DNA from: Spirochaetales bacterium
GTDB lineage: Bacteria > Spirochaetota > Spirochaetia > Treponematales > Treponemataceae
Assembly: GCA_030540405.1 (NCBI GenBank)
Contig: JAUNWH010000023.1
Coordinates: 1-39,066, forward strand
DNA: 39,066 nt
Direction: 5' to 3'
The position numbers were made by a program, and so were the translations under genes. Below the pieces are notes generated by a model. That model made no database searches and was not told the origin of the DNA. It saw nothing but the letters and a program-made list of their open reading frames with translations. Shown piece by piece: positions 24,242-33,205 of this stretch. Position 1 is the first letter of the stretch. Each line of letters opens with the position of its first letter.

Positions 24242-25194
24242 GCTTCTGGCTCATATTTTTCAATCAATTCAACAGCAGCCAAATACCTAGCTTCCTTGCC
24301 CGTTTCGCGGGGAAGCCAATGTATTTTTATGCCTTTTCGCTCCATTCCACGGAACCAAGTTTCCTGTCTTTTTGCAAAATGACGTATAGAAGCGCAAAGC
24401 TGTTTTTCCATTTCTTCTTTTGAACTAATTTTTCCTTCCAAATAGAAACTTACGAATCTGTACTCAAGCCCAAGTTTTTCAAGGCGTTCCCATGAAAACT
24501 GCTTGTGAAGATTTTCAACTTCCTCAATCATGCCCTCTTGAATTCTTTGGCGCAGGCGGATTTCAATATTTTTGTAAAGTTCATCTCTGTTCAAAGTTGT
24601 GCCGATTACAAGAGGCTCAATTTTAGGGCGGCTCAAAAGCTCGCTTCTTGCCTTTATTCCTTCTGGGCTTGCCTTAAAAAGCTCAATCTGCAAAGCCTTT
24701 ACAACACGTTCCTTTATAGCAAGATCGCTTTTGTTGTGCAGTTCAGGCTTAAGAGATAAAAGCATAGCTCCAAGCTCTTCAAGCGATTTTTTTTCAAGCT
24801 CTTCTTTCTGCTCAAGGTTTTCTGGAACGGTAAGAAGATCATAGCCGCGCACAACGGAATCAAGATACATTCCTGTTCCACCCGCCACAAACGCAAGTTT
24901 CCCCTGCTCCTTAAGAGAATTAAAAGTTCTATAAAAATCCTGCTGAAAACAAAATACGTTGTATTCAGAGTCCAAAGTTGCAATGTCTATAAGATGATAT
25001 GGAATCTGCTTTCCGTTTATGGAATATTCAGACAAATCTTTTCCGCTTCCAAGATCAAGACCTTTATATACTTGCCTTGAATCCGCGGAAATTATATCCC
25101 AGCCGAATCTGTCTGCAAGGCGCACCGCAATGGCAGTTTTTCCCACGGCGGTAGGTCCAAGCAGAACAACGCAGTTTACATTTTTTTTCTGCAT
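24238..25194 (-). CDS. miaA: tRNA dimethylallyltransferase MiaA
   Basis: Adds a dimethylallyl group to A37 of tRNAs reading U-starting codons. About 318 residues from the ATG at 25194 (a TTG at 25197 directly precedes it and could also serve). P-loop LLGPTAVGKT at the start, then DSRQVYKGLDLGSGKDLSEY, where the usual GTAK Thr is Ser, VAGGTGMYLDSVV, and FAKRQETWFRG near the end. It begins within a few bases of the RlmI-type stop, so the two are coupled. The DSRQ-Y and GSGK form resembles a subgroup variant of MiaA. Confidence 0.95.
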   Translation of the reverse strand: MQKKNVNCVVLLGPTAVGKTAIAVRLADRFGWDIISADSRQVYKGLDLGSGKDLSEYSINGKQIPYHLIDIATLDSEYNVFCFQQDFYRTFNSLKEQGKLAFVAGGTGMYLDSVVRGYDLLTVPENLEQKEELEKKSLEELGAMLLSLKPELHNKSDLAIKERVVKALQIELFKASPEGIKARSELLSRPKIEPLVIGTTLNRDELYKNIEIRLRQRIQEGMIEEVENLHKQFSWERLEKLGLEYRFVSFYLEGKISSKEEMEKQLCASIRHFAKRQETWFRGMERKGIKIHWLPRETGKEARYLAAVELIEKYEPEA

Positions 25195-25198
25195 CAAA

Positions 25199-26446
25199 TT
25201 AAATCACCCGGCACACGGCGCACTTAAGATATTCACTCTTAGGATAGCCCAAAAGAATTGGATGGTCAGGAGCCGCTCCAAGTTTTTCCAAAACCTGAAC
25301 ACGCTTGTGACTGTCCATCGCTGAATGCATGAGCATTGAATAAAATGTATTTTCATCAAAATAGTGAGAGCAAGAGCATGAAACAAGAATTCCGCCTTCA
25401 TTAAGAATTCTCATGGCGCGCAAATTTATTTCCTTGTATCCGCCGTAAGCCTTTTCAATTTTTCCAGCTTTCTTGGTAAATGCTGGAGGATCAAGAATAA
25501 TCACATCGAACTTTTCGCCGCTAGATTCATACTGCTTAAGAAGATCAAACACATCAGCGCAAACAGCCTTCATCTTGTCTTCAGCACCATTAAGAGCAAT
25601 ATTTTTTTCAACCATGTCCACGGCTTCTTGCGAAATGTCCACGCTTATAACTTCACGCGCGCCGGCTTTTACGGCATTAAGACCAAACGCTCCTGTATGT
25701 GTAAAAGTGTCCAGAACTTTTTTTCCGTGGCAGAACTTTTTGATTTTTTCCCTGTTGAATTTCTGGTCAAGGAAGTAGCCAGTTTTTTGTCCGCGGGCAA
25801 TGTCAACAAGCAAAAGAACTCCGTTTTCTTCTATTTCAATTATTTCCTGCCCCGCTTTGCCAATCCAGCCGGATTTTTCTTCAAGGCCTTCTTTTTCACG
25901 CACAGCCGCATCGCTTCTTTCATAAATAAAATCAGGCTTTACAAAATCTTTGAGCGCACCAAGAATTTCATTTCTGAACTTTTCACATGCAAGAGCCAAG
26001 AACTGAACAACAAGATACACTTTGCCTTTTGAAACATATTTTTCCACGATAAGACCAGGAATAAAATCTGCCTCGCCAAAAACAAGACGGCAGCTGTCAT
26101 CGATTTTAAAGCTAAGATTCCGGACATTTACAGCGTCCCGGATTTTCTTTGCCCAAAATCCTTTCATGTCTTCCAAAATTTTATCCGCGTGCAATGAAGA
26201 AATCATGCGCACAGTAATTTTTGACTTTTTGTTTATCACGCCGCTGCCAAGAAATCCTCCGGCATTAGAGCAGACTTCGACAATAGTTCCGTCCTCCACA
26301 GCGCATTCTTCAAGAGATGAAGTTTTCATTCCTTCATCAAGCGGAAACTTTACAGTTGAAATTTCATTATCGTACACCCACGGAAATCCCTGAGAAATCT
26401 CACGGTCTTCTTTAGGCTTTAACATAATTCTTACAGTTTTATTCAT
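25199..26446 (-). CDS. rlmI: RlmI-type 23S rRNA cytosine methyltransferase
   Basis: Protein of 415 residues: an N-terminal PUA-like RNA-binding domain (about 1-80), a linker domain, and a Rossmann methyltransferase with VLDTFTHTGAFGLNAVKAGA as the SAM-binding motif, VISVDIS, VIILDPPAF and the SCSCSHYF motif. The family methylates C1962 of 23S rRNA (m5C); RlmK-like relatives act on guanine, so the exact base is inferred. ATG with GGAA 8 nt upstream. It is followed directly by miaA, giving an RNA-modification pair. Confidence 0.87.
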   Translation of the reverse strand: MNKTVRIMLKPKEDREISQGFPWVYDNEISTVKFPLDEGMKTSSLEECAVEDGTIVEVCSNAGGFLGSGVINKKSKITVRMISSLHADKILEDMKGFWAKKIRDAVNVRNLSFKIDDSCRLVFGEADFIPGLIVEKYVSKGKVYLVVQFLALACEKFRNEILGALKDFVKPDFIYERSDAAVREKEGLEEKSGWIGKAGQEIIEIEENGVLLLVDIARGQKTGYFLDQKFNREKIKKFCHGKKVLDTFTHTGAFGLNAVKAGAREVISVDISQEAVDMVEKNIALNGAEDKMKAVCADVFDLLKQYESSGEKFDVIILDPPAFTKKAGKIEKAYGGYKEINLRAMRILNEGGILVSCSCSHYFDENTFYSMLMHSAMDSHKRVQVLEKLGAAPDHPILLGYPKSEYLKCAVCRVI

Positions 26447-26460
26447 TTTTAATGTTCCTT

Positions 26461-26498
26461 AAAAAAAAGCCCTGCGGCTTGCGCAGAGCTTTTTTTTT
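26461..26498. terminator. Rho-independent terminator after pgk
   Basis: CTGCG (26472-26476) pairs with CGCAG (26482-26486); after one mismatch AGC/GCT continue the stem, flanked by an A-run (26461-26468) and a T-run (26490-26498). It would stop pgk transcripts on the minus strand and, with the T-run, plus-strand ones too. Confidence 0.82.
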
Positions 26499-26503
26499 CT
26501 GCC

Positions 26504-26532
26504 GGATTCCCCTGTCAGGCAGGAGAATGACA
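26504..26532. repeat. Half-copy of dispersed structured repeat
   Basis: Read on the minus strand it starts TGTCATT, then a CTCCTG/CAGGGG hairpin (one T-G pair) with loop CCTGA, then GAATCC (26504-26532 overall). This is arm 1 of the element at 11184-11258 with its flanking end. It sits between the pgk stop and the terminator. Confidence 0.6.
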
Positions 26533-26558
26533 TTTTATTTTTAAACGGAATTCCGCAA

Positions 26559-27830
26559 TTATTTTGTAGCCAAAATCGCGATTCCTGGAAGTGTTTTTCC
26601 TTCGAGGAGCTCGAGGGAAGCGCCGCCGCCTGTTGAAACGTGGCTCATCTTGTCCGCAAGGTGGAACTTGTTTACAGCGGCAACAGAATCTCCGCCGCCT
26701 ACAACTGTCATTGCGCCGCGTCCTGTGGCTTCCGCAACAAGGTGTGCGACTGCTTCAGTTCCCTTTGCGAACGCGTCGAATTCAAATACTCCGACAGGTC
26801 CGTTCCAGACGATTGACTTTGCCTCGCCGATTGCTTTCTTATATTCTTCAACAGTTTTAGGTCCGACATCCATCGCCATAAGGTCAGCAGGAATGTCAAC
26901 GCCGTCAACCGCGACAGGTTTAGCATCTGCGCTGAATTCAGTTGCTCCAACGTGGTCAACAGGAAGAAGAATCTTTACGCCCTTTGCGTCAGCGTCTGCA
27001 AGAAGCTTCTTTGCTGTGTCGATAAAGTCGTCCTCAACAAGAGATTTTCCTACACTGTGTCCCTGAGCCTTGAGGAATGTGTATGCCATTCCGCCGCCGA
27101 TAACCAGATACTTCGCGTTCTTGAGAAGGGATTCCAAAACAGCAATCTTTGAAGAAACCTTTGCGCCGCCGATAATGGCAACCATCGGCTTTGGAGGATT
27201 TGTAACCATCGGCTCAAGATATTTCACTTCTTTTTCCATGAGGAATCCGCCGACCGGCTGCTCTTTCATGAATTTTGCGATTGTCGCTGTTGAAGCCTGA
27301 TCGCGGTGGGCAGTTCCGAAAGCGTCGTTTACAAAAATGTCGCCGTAAGTGGCAAGCTCTTTTGCCATTGTCTCGCGCTCAGCTGTGTCTTTTGAAGTTT
27401 CTTCCTTGTGGAAGCGCACGTTCTCAAGCATTGCAACTGCTCCGTCAGGAAGAGCGTCGATTGCAGCCTTTTGTCCGAGTGCGTCCGGAAGGAATGTAAC
27501 TTCTTTTCCGAGCTTTTCGGCAAAATATTTTACGACCGGAGCCATGCGGTTCTTGCCGTTGATGAATTTTTCCGAGTCAGCGTCAGTCCAAGTCTTTCCG
27601 GCTTTCTCAGCCTTTTCCTGCGCCTTCTTCACGTCCTTTTTAGGATCTCCGAGGTGGCTCATCAGAACAAGCGAGCGCGGATTCTGCTCAAGAATATATT
27701 TAATTGTAGGAAGAGCCGCCATGATACGTGTGTCGTCCTGAACAACTCCGTCCTTCATAGGAACGTTGAAATCAACGCGCATGATAATGCGTTTGCCTTT
27801 AAGATCAACATCTTTTACTGTCTTAATCAT
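26559..27830 (-). CDS. pgk: Phosphoglycerate kinase
   Basis: Glycolytic enzyme transferring phosphate from 1,3-bisphosphoglycerate to ADP. Protein of 423 residues from the ATG at 27830 ([14 protein letters not shown]), which has GGAGG 9 nt upstream; 13 further in-frame codons upstream are not supported. Signatures are [14 protein letters not shown] near the start, [24 protein letters not shown], and [11 protein letters not shown] near the end. Codon use is clearly richer in G/C at third positions than in flanking genes, as expected for a highly expressed gene. It has its own promoter and terminator. Confidence 0.97.
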   Translation of the reverse strand: MIKTVKDVDLKGKRIIMRVDFNVPMKDGVVQDDTRIMAALPTIKYILEQNPRSLVLMSHLGDPKKDVKKAQEKAEKAGKTWTDADSEKFINGKNRMAPVVKYFAEKLGKEVTFLPDALGQKAAIDALPDGAVAMLENVRFHKEETSKDTAERETMAKELATYGDIFVNDAFGTAHRDQASTATIAKFMKEQPVGGFLMEKEVKYLEPMVTNPPKPMVAIIGGAKVSSKIAVLESLLKNAKYLVIGGGMAYTFLKAQGHSVGKSLVEDDFIDTAKKLLADADAKGVKILLPVDHVGATEFSADAKPVAVDGVDIPADLMAMDVGPKTVEEYKKAIGEAKSIVWNGPVGVFEFDAFAKGTEAVAHLVAEATGRGAMTVVGGGDSVAAVNKFHLADKMSHVSTGGGASLELLEGKTLPGIAILATK

Positions 27831-27871
27831 ATAAAATATCCTCCATGGAATTTTGTACTTAGGTTGCAAAA

Positions 27872-27900
27872 ATAATATAACAAATACGCAATTGTTTCAA
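27872..27900 (-). promoter_or_regulatory. Sigma-70-type promoter of pgk
   Basis: On the minus strand, TTGAAA (27900-27895) and TATTAT (27877-27872) with a 17-bp spacer. It is in the 94-bp gap after the TPR gene, and leads to a leader of about 35 nt carrying GGAGG. Confidence 0.6.
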
Positions 27901-27924
27901 CTTTTCAATATGAAGAAACTCATA

Positions 27925-30057
27925 TTAAATAATCGTTCTTATCAAGTGAATCAAATCATTTTCTCTTGAAGCAGGGCGAAGAGACTCTTTTAGCGATTCA
28001 AGTTCTGCCTTTCTAGCTTCTTCTGTTGCAGGATCTCCGCTTGCATTTGCAGCCGGGCGGTTGTCCAGCGTAGAAGTTTCTTTTTCAGGATTCTTTGTAA
28101 GAACAATTTCATCGCCAACATTCAGAGTGTCATAAAATCCGTTTTTCTTATAAACACCTTCTGAAATTTCCTCGTCCGCATTTTCAACTTTAAATGTTCC
28201 AAGAAAATCTTTTTTGTTATACGAAACTCCAGGCCCCGAATCCTTTGTAATCACACTTCCCTTTCGAACAATATCAAATTCTGAATCTTTTAAAATGCCG
28301 TCATTCTTTCCAAGGTCAACAAGAAGCTGCCCATGAACATTTCTCAAAACTTTTCCGCGGATTGGAAGAATATCCAAAACTCCCTGCCGGAATCTCTGCA
28401 AAGCGCGCGCCATGCAATCGTTGCCAGTTCTATAAACGTGAACTTCGGAAGTTTTAGTTCCAGTTCTAGCCGAATAAATAACGGCATCAAGCGAATATGT
28501 GCGCTCAGTTTCAGAAGCAGTCAAAATAACAAAATAGTCGCGCCCTGAATTTCTTGCAAGACGGAACGCCTCGCCATAGCCGCTAACAGGCTCAGACTGG
28601 ACATCAACATAAGCGGAAGGAACTCCATTAAAAACATCTTTTGCGGCAAGCGCAGAAATTTCCTCCAAGTCGGCATGAAACAGCTGGACAGGCTTTTTTG
28701 TATAATAGATTCCAATGTTCCACCTTGTCTTGTCCAAATAAAACGGATCTACATTCCAGCGTGAAGCAATGTTGTTCCGCAAAAGACTTTCGTAAACTTC
28801 AATTGCGTCATCGTTCTTTATCTGCTCGCGCGTTCTCTTTGCCGCAGGAGAATTTTCATTTGTCTGAATTTCTGATTCTGCGGAAGTTTCATTTTCTTTT
28901 ATGAATTTCAGCTGCTGAAGATAAAGCTCGTAGTGTCCGTCGCGCTCAAGCATATCGGCAAACGACTGCCTGATTTTACCGTTCAGCGGAGAAACTGAAA
29001 GCGCCTTTTGGTACTCGTAGCGTTCTGCAATTCCTTCAAAGTTGCGTCCATATTCTTCTGCCTTTGCCGAATGAAAAACAGCCCAAGTATTCCGCCTTGG
29101 ATCTTCAATTGAAAGATAGCTTTCTGCAAGCTGCTCAAGGGCATTCCGCATAACTTCATCTTGCGGCGCAATTGAAAGTCCAGTTTCATAAGTTTCAATC
29201 GCATCTTCGTTTTTGCCAAGCTTTTGAAGTGAAAGACCTTTTAAATACCAGGCGTCAACTGAATCTCTGTTCCGCCCGATTCTAAAATCGCAAATATCAA
29301 TGACTTCGTTGTACCGTTTTTGCGCATAAAGAATTCCAGCCAAGAGAGAATACGCCTTGTCAAAATTTCCATTTATAAGAACTGCGCTTCTTGCACGTTG
29401 CTCTGCAGTTTTATAGTCGCCGTTTTTTGCAGAAAGATAAGCCGCCATGTAATGAACTTCCGGCTCGCCGCTGTAAAAAGAAAGCGCCTGCCTTATATAG
29501 TTTTCAGAAACGTCACTCTTTCCCATTTCCGCACTTACAAGAGCAAGGCTTAAAAGAGCTTTTCTATTTGAAGCGTCGCGCTTTAAAGCATCTTGGTAAC
29601 GGCTTTCCGCAACAGTAAGACGACCGTCAAGCAAATCAAGCTCGGCGAGTCCGAACCTTGCGTTTACATCGTTTGGATATTTTTTTAAAATCTGATTGAA
29701 AACATCCTTTGCCTCGTTCACTCTTCCAAGCGAAATCAAAGACAAGCCTTTTAAATTTTGAATATCACTGAAATTGCGCGCATATTTTGAAGCTTCGTCC
29801 GCATACTGAACAGAAAGATCGTAGCTTCCAAGCGCATAATGGCAAATCGCAAGATTGTAAAGAGCGTCTCCGTACTGCGGATTCAGCAAAAGAGCTTCCT
29901 GATAAAGGTCAACCGCGTCAAACCACCTGCTCTGCTGCTGAAGCTCCTGCGCCTGCTTGAAAAGCTCCAATGCGGATTTCTTCTGGGCGCATAACGGATA
30001 TGCAAAAGTCAAAAGCAAAAAAGCAAGCGTAAAACTATGAAAAATATTTCTTTTCAT
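27925..30057 (-). CDS. Exported tetratricopeptide-repeat protein
   Basis: Protein of 710 residues from the ATG at 30057 with GGAG 5 nt upstream; nine upstream codons from a TTG are not supported. A signal peptide ends near LCA (residue 24). Residues about 27-370 are about ten TPR units, with the repeat pattern around QYGDALYNLAICHYALGSYD and VDAWYLKGLSLQKLGKNEDA. The C-terminal half has a separate domain with a FGVPSAY-like region and GKVLRNVHGQLLVDLGKNDG, followed by a low-complexity tail. It is probably a periplasmic scaffold; partner unknown. It follows tlyC by 27 bp. Confidence 0.85.
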   Translation of the reverse strand: MKRNIFHSFTLAFLLLTFAYPLCAQKKSALELFKQAQELQQQSRWFDAVDLYQEALLLNPQYGDALYNLAICHYALGSYDLSVQYADEASKYARNFSDIQNLKGLSLISLGRVNEAKDVFNQILKKYPNDVNARFGLAELDLLDGRLTVAESRYQDALKRDASNRKALLSLALVSAEMGKSDVSENYIRQALSFYSGEPEVHYMAAYLSAKNGDYKTAEQRARSAVLINGNFDKAYSLLAGILYAQKRYNEVIDICDFRIGRNRDSVDAWYLKGLSLQKLGKNEDAIETYETGLSIAPQDEVMRNALEQLAESYLSIEDPRRNTWAVFHSAKAEEYGRNFEGIAERYEYQKALSVSPLNGKIRQSFADMLERDGHYELYLQQLKFIKENETSAESEIQTNENSPAAKRTREQIKNDDAIEVYESLLRNNIASRWNVDPFYLDKTRWNIGIYYTKKPVQLFHADLEEISALAAKDVFNGVPSAYVDVQSEPVSGYGEAFRLARNSGRDYFVILTASETERTYSLDAVIYSARTGTKTSEVHVYRTGNDCMARALQRFRQGVLDILPIRGKVLRNVHGQLLVDLGKNDGILKDSEFDIVRKGSVITKDSGPGVSYNKKDFLGTFKVENADEEISEGVYKKNGFYDTLNVGDEIVLTKNPEKETSTLDNRPAANASGDPATEEARKAELESLKESLRPASRENDLIHLIRTII

Positions 30058-30084
30058 TTTAACTCCGTGGAAACCTTGGAACAA

Positions 30085-30867
30085 TCAGTCTTCTTTTTTC
30101 CGCATTATTTTTATTGTGTCAACCTTGTGTCCTTCCATTTCCTGAATAATAAAATCCCACTGGTTCCATGAAATTTTTTCAAACTTCACAGGGATTTTTC
30201 CAAACAAGTCGAACACGAATCCGCCCAAAGTATCAAAGTTTTCTGTAGGAAAGTCCGAGCCGATTTCTTCGTTTAAAGTGTCAAGGTCAACACGCGCATC
30301 GCAAATCCATGCATTTTCAGAAAGAGAAATTATGTCCTCATGCTCATTGTCAAATTCGTCCTGAATATCGCCAACAATTTCTTCTATAATATCTTCCATG
30401 CAGACAATTCCGGAAACTCCGCCGTACTCGTCAATGCTTACCGCAATATGAACGTGCCGCCTTTTAAATTCACGCAAAAGGCTGTCAATGTGCTTGCTTT
30501 CTGGAACAAAATAAGGCTTGCGGATTATTTTTTCCAAGTCAATCGGAAGCTTTTCCGCAAGAGTTTTTATCAAGTCCTTTACATAAAGAATTCCAACAAC
30601 ATTATCTATTGAGCCGGAATAAACAGGAATGCGTGAATGTCCGCTTTCTGTAACTTTTTTTAGAAGCTCTTCTTCTGGAGTTTCCATTGAAATAAAATCA
30701 ACATCAATTCTAGGAACCATAACTTCCTTTACAGTTGTTACTGCAAGCTCTTCAACTCCCTGAATCATGTCGTTTTTTTCTTCAGCTAAAATTTCCTGCT
30801 GGGCTTCTTCTGCGGCAGAGATTTTCTGTTCGTTTTTCTTTGAATTTTCTTTTTTAAGTCCAAACAT
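30085..30867 (-). CDS. tlyC: CBS-domain protein TlyC/CorC type
   Basis: Protein of 260 residues. A charged N-terminal stretch (about 1-40) is followed by paired CBS domains (about 48-110 and 112-170) containing VKEVMVPRIDVDFI and HIAVSIDEYGGVSGIV, then a CorC_HlyC domain (about 180-258) with FDTLGGFVFDLFG. There is no membrane DUF21/CNNM part, so it is the soluble TlyC/CorC form, which is linked to metal-ion efflux. The old 'haemolysin' label is not evidence of toxicity. It follows ybeY, as in many bacteria. Confidence 0.92.
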   Translation of the reverse strand: MFGLKKENSKKNEQKISAAEEAQQEILAEEKNDMIQGVEELAVTTVKEVMVPRIDVDFISMETPEEELLKKVTESGHSRIPVYSGSIDNVVGILYVKDLIKTLAEKLPIDLEKIIRKPYFVPESKHIDSLLREFKRRHVHIAVSIDEYGGVSGIVCMEDIIEEIVGDIQDEFDNEHEDIISLSENAWICDARVDLDTLNEEIGSDFPTENFDTLGGFVFDLFGKIPVKFEKISWNQWDFIIQEMEGHKVDTIKIMRKKED

Positions 30868-30890
30868 ACAATTTCCTATTATTCAGTTTC

Positions 30891-31370
30891 TTATATTAAA
30901 ATTTCCTGTTCAAAATCTTTCATCAGTTTTTTTTGAAGAACAAGCATTTCGCATTTTGGCTCCACATTTTTTTCAACGTGTTCTTCTCCGTGGTCATATC
31001 CGTTCAAATGAAGAATTCCGTGGATTATAAGCCGCTTAAGCTCTTCGTTCTGGCTCACTTCAAAATACTCTGAATTTTTTGGCAAAGTGTCAACGCTTAT
31101 TGCAATGTCGCCAGCCTGAAGCCACACGACATTGTCTTCGTCAGTGTATTTTTCGCCGTTTTCAAAGCTCAAGACATCAGTGGGGCTATCTATATTTCGG
31201 TAAGTTTTATTTAAATACTGAATATATTCATCGGAGCAAAAAAGAATAGAAAATTCCTCGCCGTCCCACCCGCATTTCTGCATGACTTTTTGCGCGAAAG
31301 GCTCAATTTTTTCTATCCAGGCAGGAGAAGCCTTGCCGTCTTCCATGCCCACAAAAATCTGGTTTCCCAT
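30891..31370 (-). CDS. ybeY: Endoribonuclease YbeY
   Basis: Zinc-dependent RNase for 16S rRNA maturation and ribosome quality control, 159 residues. The metal motif is HGILHLNGYDHGEEH, with His at 117, 121 and 127. The family motif SPTDVLSFE (62-70) is present. Its ATG shares one base with the pgpH stop (TAATG), so the two are translationally coupled. Neighbours phoH and tlyC form its typical cluster. Confidence 0.96.
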   Translation of the reverse strand: MGNQIFVGMEDGKASPAWIEKIEPFAQKVMQKCGWDGEEFSILFCSDEYIQYLNKTYRNIDSPTDVLSFENGEKYTDEDNVVWLQAGDIAISVDTLPKNSEYFEVSQNEELKRLIIHGILHLNGYDHGEEHVEKNVEPKCEMLVLQKKLMKDFEQEILI

Positions 31371-33205
31371 TACTTTTTTTCCTTTATGATTTTTTCAGCT
31401 TTGTCTTTTAAAGACTTCTTTGAATTTTTATCTTCCTTTACGCTTTTTTCTTTTTCTGTCTTTTCAGATTTTTTATCTTTCTCTTCGGAAGTTGAATTTT
31501 CCTGCTGCTGTGCTTGCGCCTGAGAAGGAAGCGGAATCTGATGAACTTCGTTTGTGTCCGGGTCTTTCTGGTCAGGATATTTTGTGCGGCTGTGATAGTA
31601 GCCTGCAAGAATCTGAACAAAAGCATCGTGAATTTTTGTAATGTCTCTGAATGTAAGGCTGCAGTTTTCAAGCTGCTTGTGCTCAATTTTTCCGTAAATC
31701 AAAGTTGTTATAAATTTTTCAAGGCGCGGAACAGAGGGTTTTTCCAAACTGCGGCAGGCAGCTTCAACAGTATCGGCAAGCATGACGATTGCGCTTTCTC
31801 TTGTTGTAGGCGGATTTCCTGTGTAAGAATAATCTTCCGGATTTGCATCCGGGTCAATCGCTTTTGCTTCATTGTAAAAATACGCGATAACCTGATTTCC
31901 GTGGTGCTCGCTTATTATGTCGATTATCTGCTTTGGAAGACGCAACGCACGTGCCTTTTCAACACCGCGCTTAACATGGCTTCTGATTATGCTTACAGAA
32001 AGAGACGGATTTATTTCCGTATGAATATTTTCTCCTGCAGTCTGATTTTCCACAAAGTACTCAGGATTATCAAGTTTTCCAATGTCGTGGTAATATGCGC
32101 CGACTCTGGCAAGAAGAGGATTTGCTCCCACCTCATTGCACGCAGCTTCAGCAAGGCTTGCAACCATAAGCGAATGATTGTAAGTTCCGCTCGCAGTAAC
32201 AAGCATTTTTTTCATCGTAGGATTATTCAAGTCGCTCAAATCCATAAGGCGGAAAAGAGAAGCCGTGTTCAGCAAAAGCTCCAGAGGCGTAAGAAGTCCA
32301 AGACAAAGTATGCCGGAAAAAAATCCGTTCAAGGCAACGCCAACAATCGCGCCAAGTCCGTCATACAAGGAATCGCTGAAAATAATCTTGAAAATCATCA
32401 GGAAAACAACATTCAGCAAAGACTGAAGCACAGAAACCAAAACCATGTCAGTTCTTCTGTTTATTTTTCTTACAAGCCGCGCTGAAGCAAAAGAAGTTGA
32501 AAGCACAAACAAAAACGGAACAATCTGATAAGAAGACGCATTTAAAACTGAAAGTGAAATAATCAACGAAAAGAAAACCGCATTGAGCTGCCCGAACAAA
32601 ATCGCCACAAGGAACACGCATACCGAAGACGGAATAACAGCGCAGATTGCATAAGGAGACGCAAAGTAAATGGACTTAGAGCCAAAAATCACAGAGCTAA
32701 AAATTATAATGTAAAAGCAGCACTCGGTAACAAGCTCCTTGAATTCTATCATCTTGGCCTTAAAATAAATTTTACTGCAGCAGAAGAAAAGCAAGGCGCA
32801 CATCAATATATGGTAAATTACAGAATTCGCAAAAGCGCGGTAATCCACGTAAACGGCAGACTCCGACATTTTCTTTAGCTTTGCGTAGCCTTCTTCTGTA
32901 ATGGGGAATCCTTTTCTTATGACTTTTTCGCCAGCCTGAACTTCAATAGGATTTTCAAAGTCGGAAGGAAGCGACTTTACGGCTTTTATTGTAACATCGG
33001 AAATCTGCCCGATTTCATAGTCGTTTATATTGAAAGAAGAAACTGTAGAGGATGTGGAAATCTTTACAAAGACAAGTGCAACTGTAATAAGAAAAGTTGC
33101 AAAGGTCAAAATGACCACTGGATAATTCTTTTTAAGATATTTAAAAAAAGCTCCTGTTAAAACAGAAAAAAAAGTCTGTTTATTTTCATCTTTCTTCATT
33201 TTCAT
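31370..33205 (-). CDS. pgpH: 7TM-HD family c-di-AMP phosphodiesterase, short sensor
   Basis: Protein of 611 residues. First membrane helix 29-48; an extracytoplasmic segment of only about 75 residues (50-125); then about seven membrane helices (125-320); then a cytoplasmic HD domain with H344 (NHSL), H373-D374 (YYHDIGK), H434-H435 (SEHHGN) and D478. The C-terminal 70 residues are a Lys/Glu/Ser-rich tail. PgpH relatives have an extracellular 7TMR-HDED domain of about 250 residues; here only its two ends remain, NDYEIGQISDVTIKA and VQAGEKVIRKGFPITEEGY. Members hydrolyse cyclic di-AMP. The start overlaps the phoH end by 20 bp. Confidence 0.9.
   Translation of the reverse strand: MKMKKDENKQTFFSVLTGAFFKYLKKNYPVVILTFATFLITVALVFVKISTSSTVSSFNINDYEIGQISDVTIKAVKSLPSDFENPIEVQAGEKVIRKGFPITEEGYAKLKKMSESAVYVDYRAFANSVIYHILMCALLFFCCSKIYFKAKMIEFKELVTECCFYIIIFSSVIFGSKSIYFASPYAICAVIPSSVCVFLVAILFGQLNAVFFSLIISLSVLNASSYQIVPFLFVLSTSFASARLVRKINRRTDMVLVSVLQSLLNVVFLMIFKIIFSDSLYDGLGAIVGVALNGFFSGILCLGLLTPLELLLNTASLFRLMDLSDLNNPTMKKMLVTASGTYNHSLMVASLAEAACNEVGANPLLARVGAYYHDIGKLDNPEYFVENQTAGENIHTEINPSLSVSIIRSHVKRGVEKARALRLPKQIIDIISEHHGNQVIAYFYNEAKAIDPDANPEDYSYTGNPPTTRESAIVMLADTVEAACRSLEKPSVPRLEKFITTLIYGKIEHKQLENCSLTFRDITKIHDAFVQILAGYYHSRTKYPDQKDPDTNEVHQIPLPSQAQAQQQENSTSEEKDKKSEKTEKEKSVKEDKNSKKSLKDKAEKIIKEKK

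Noticed and set aside
30085..30867. Haemolysin toxin
   Set aside because: TlyC/HlyC labels are historical; the protein is a CBS–CorC type with no signal peptide or membrane-lytic features.
31514..32485. Open reading frame of 323 codons on the plus strand
   Set aside because: Lies wholly antisense to pgpH, has a Cys/Arg/Lys/Asn-rich composition with no domain, and no SD; a shadow of the real gene.
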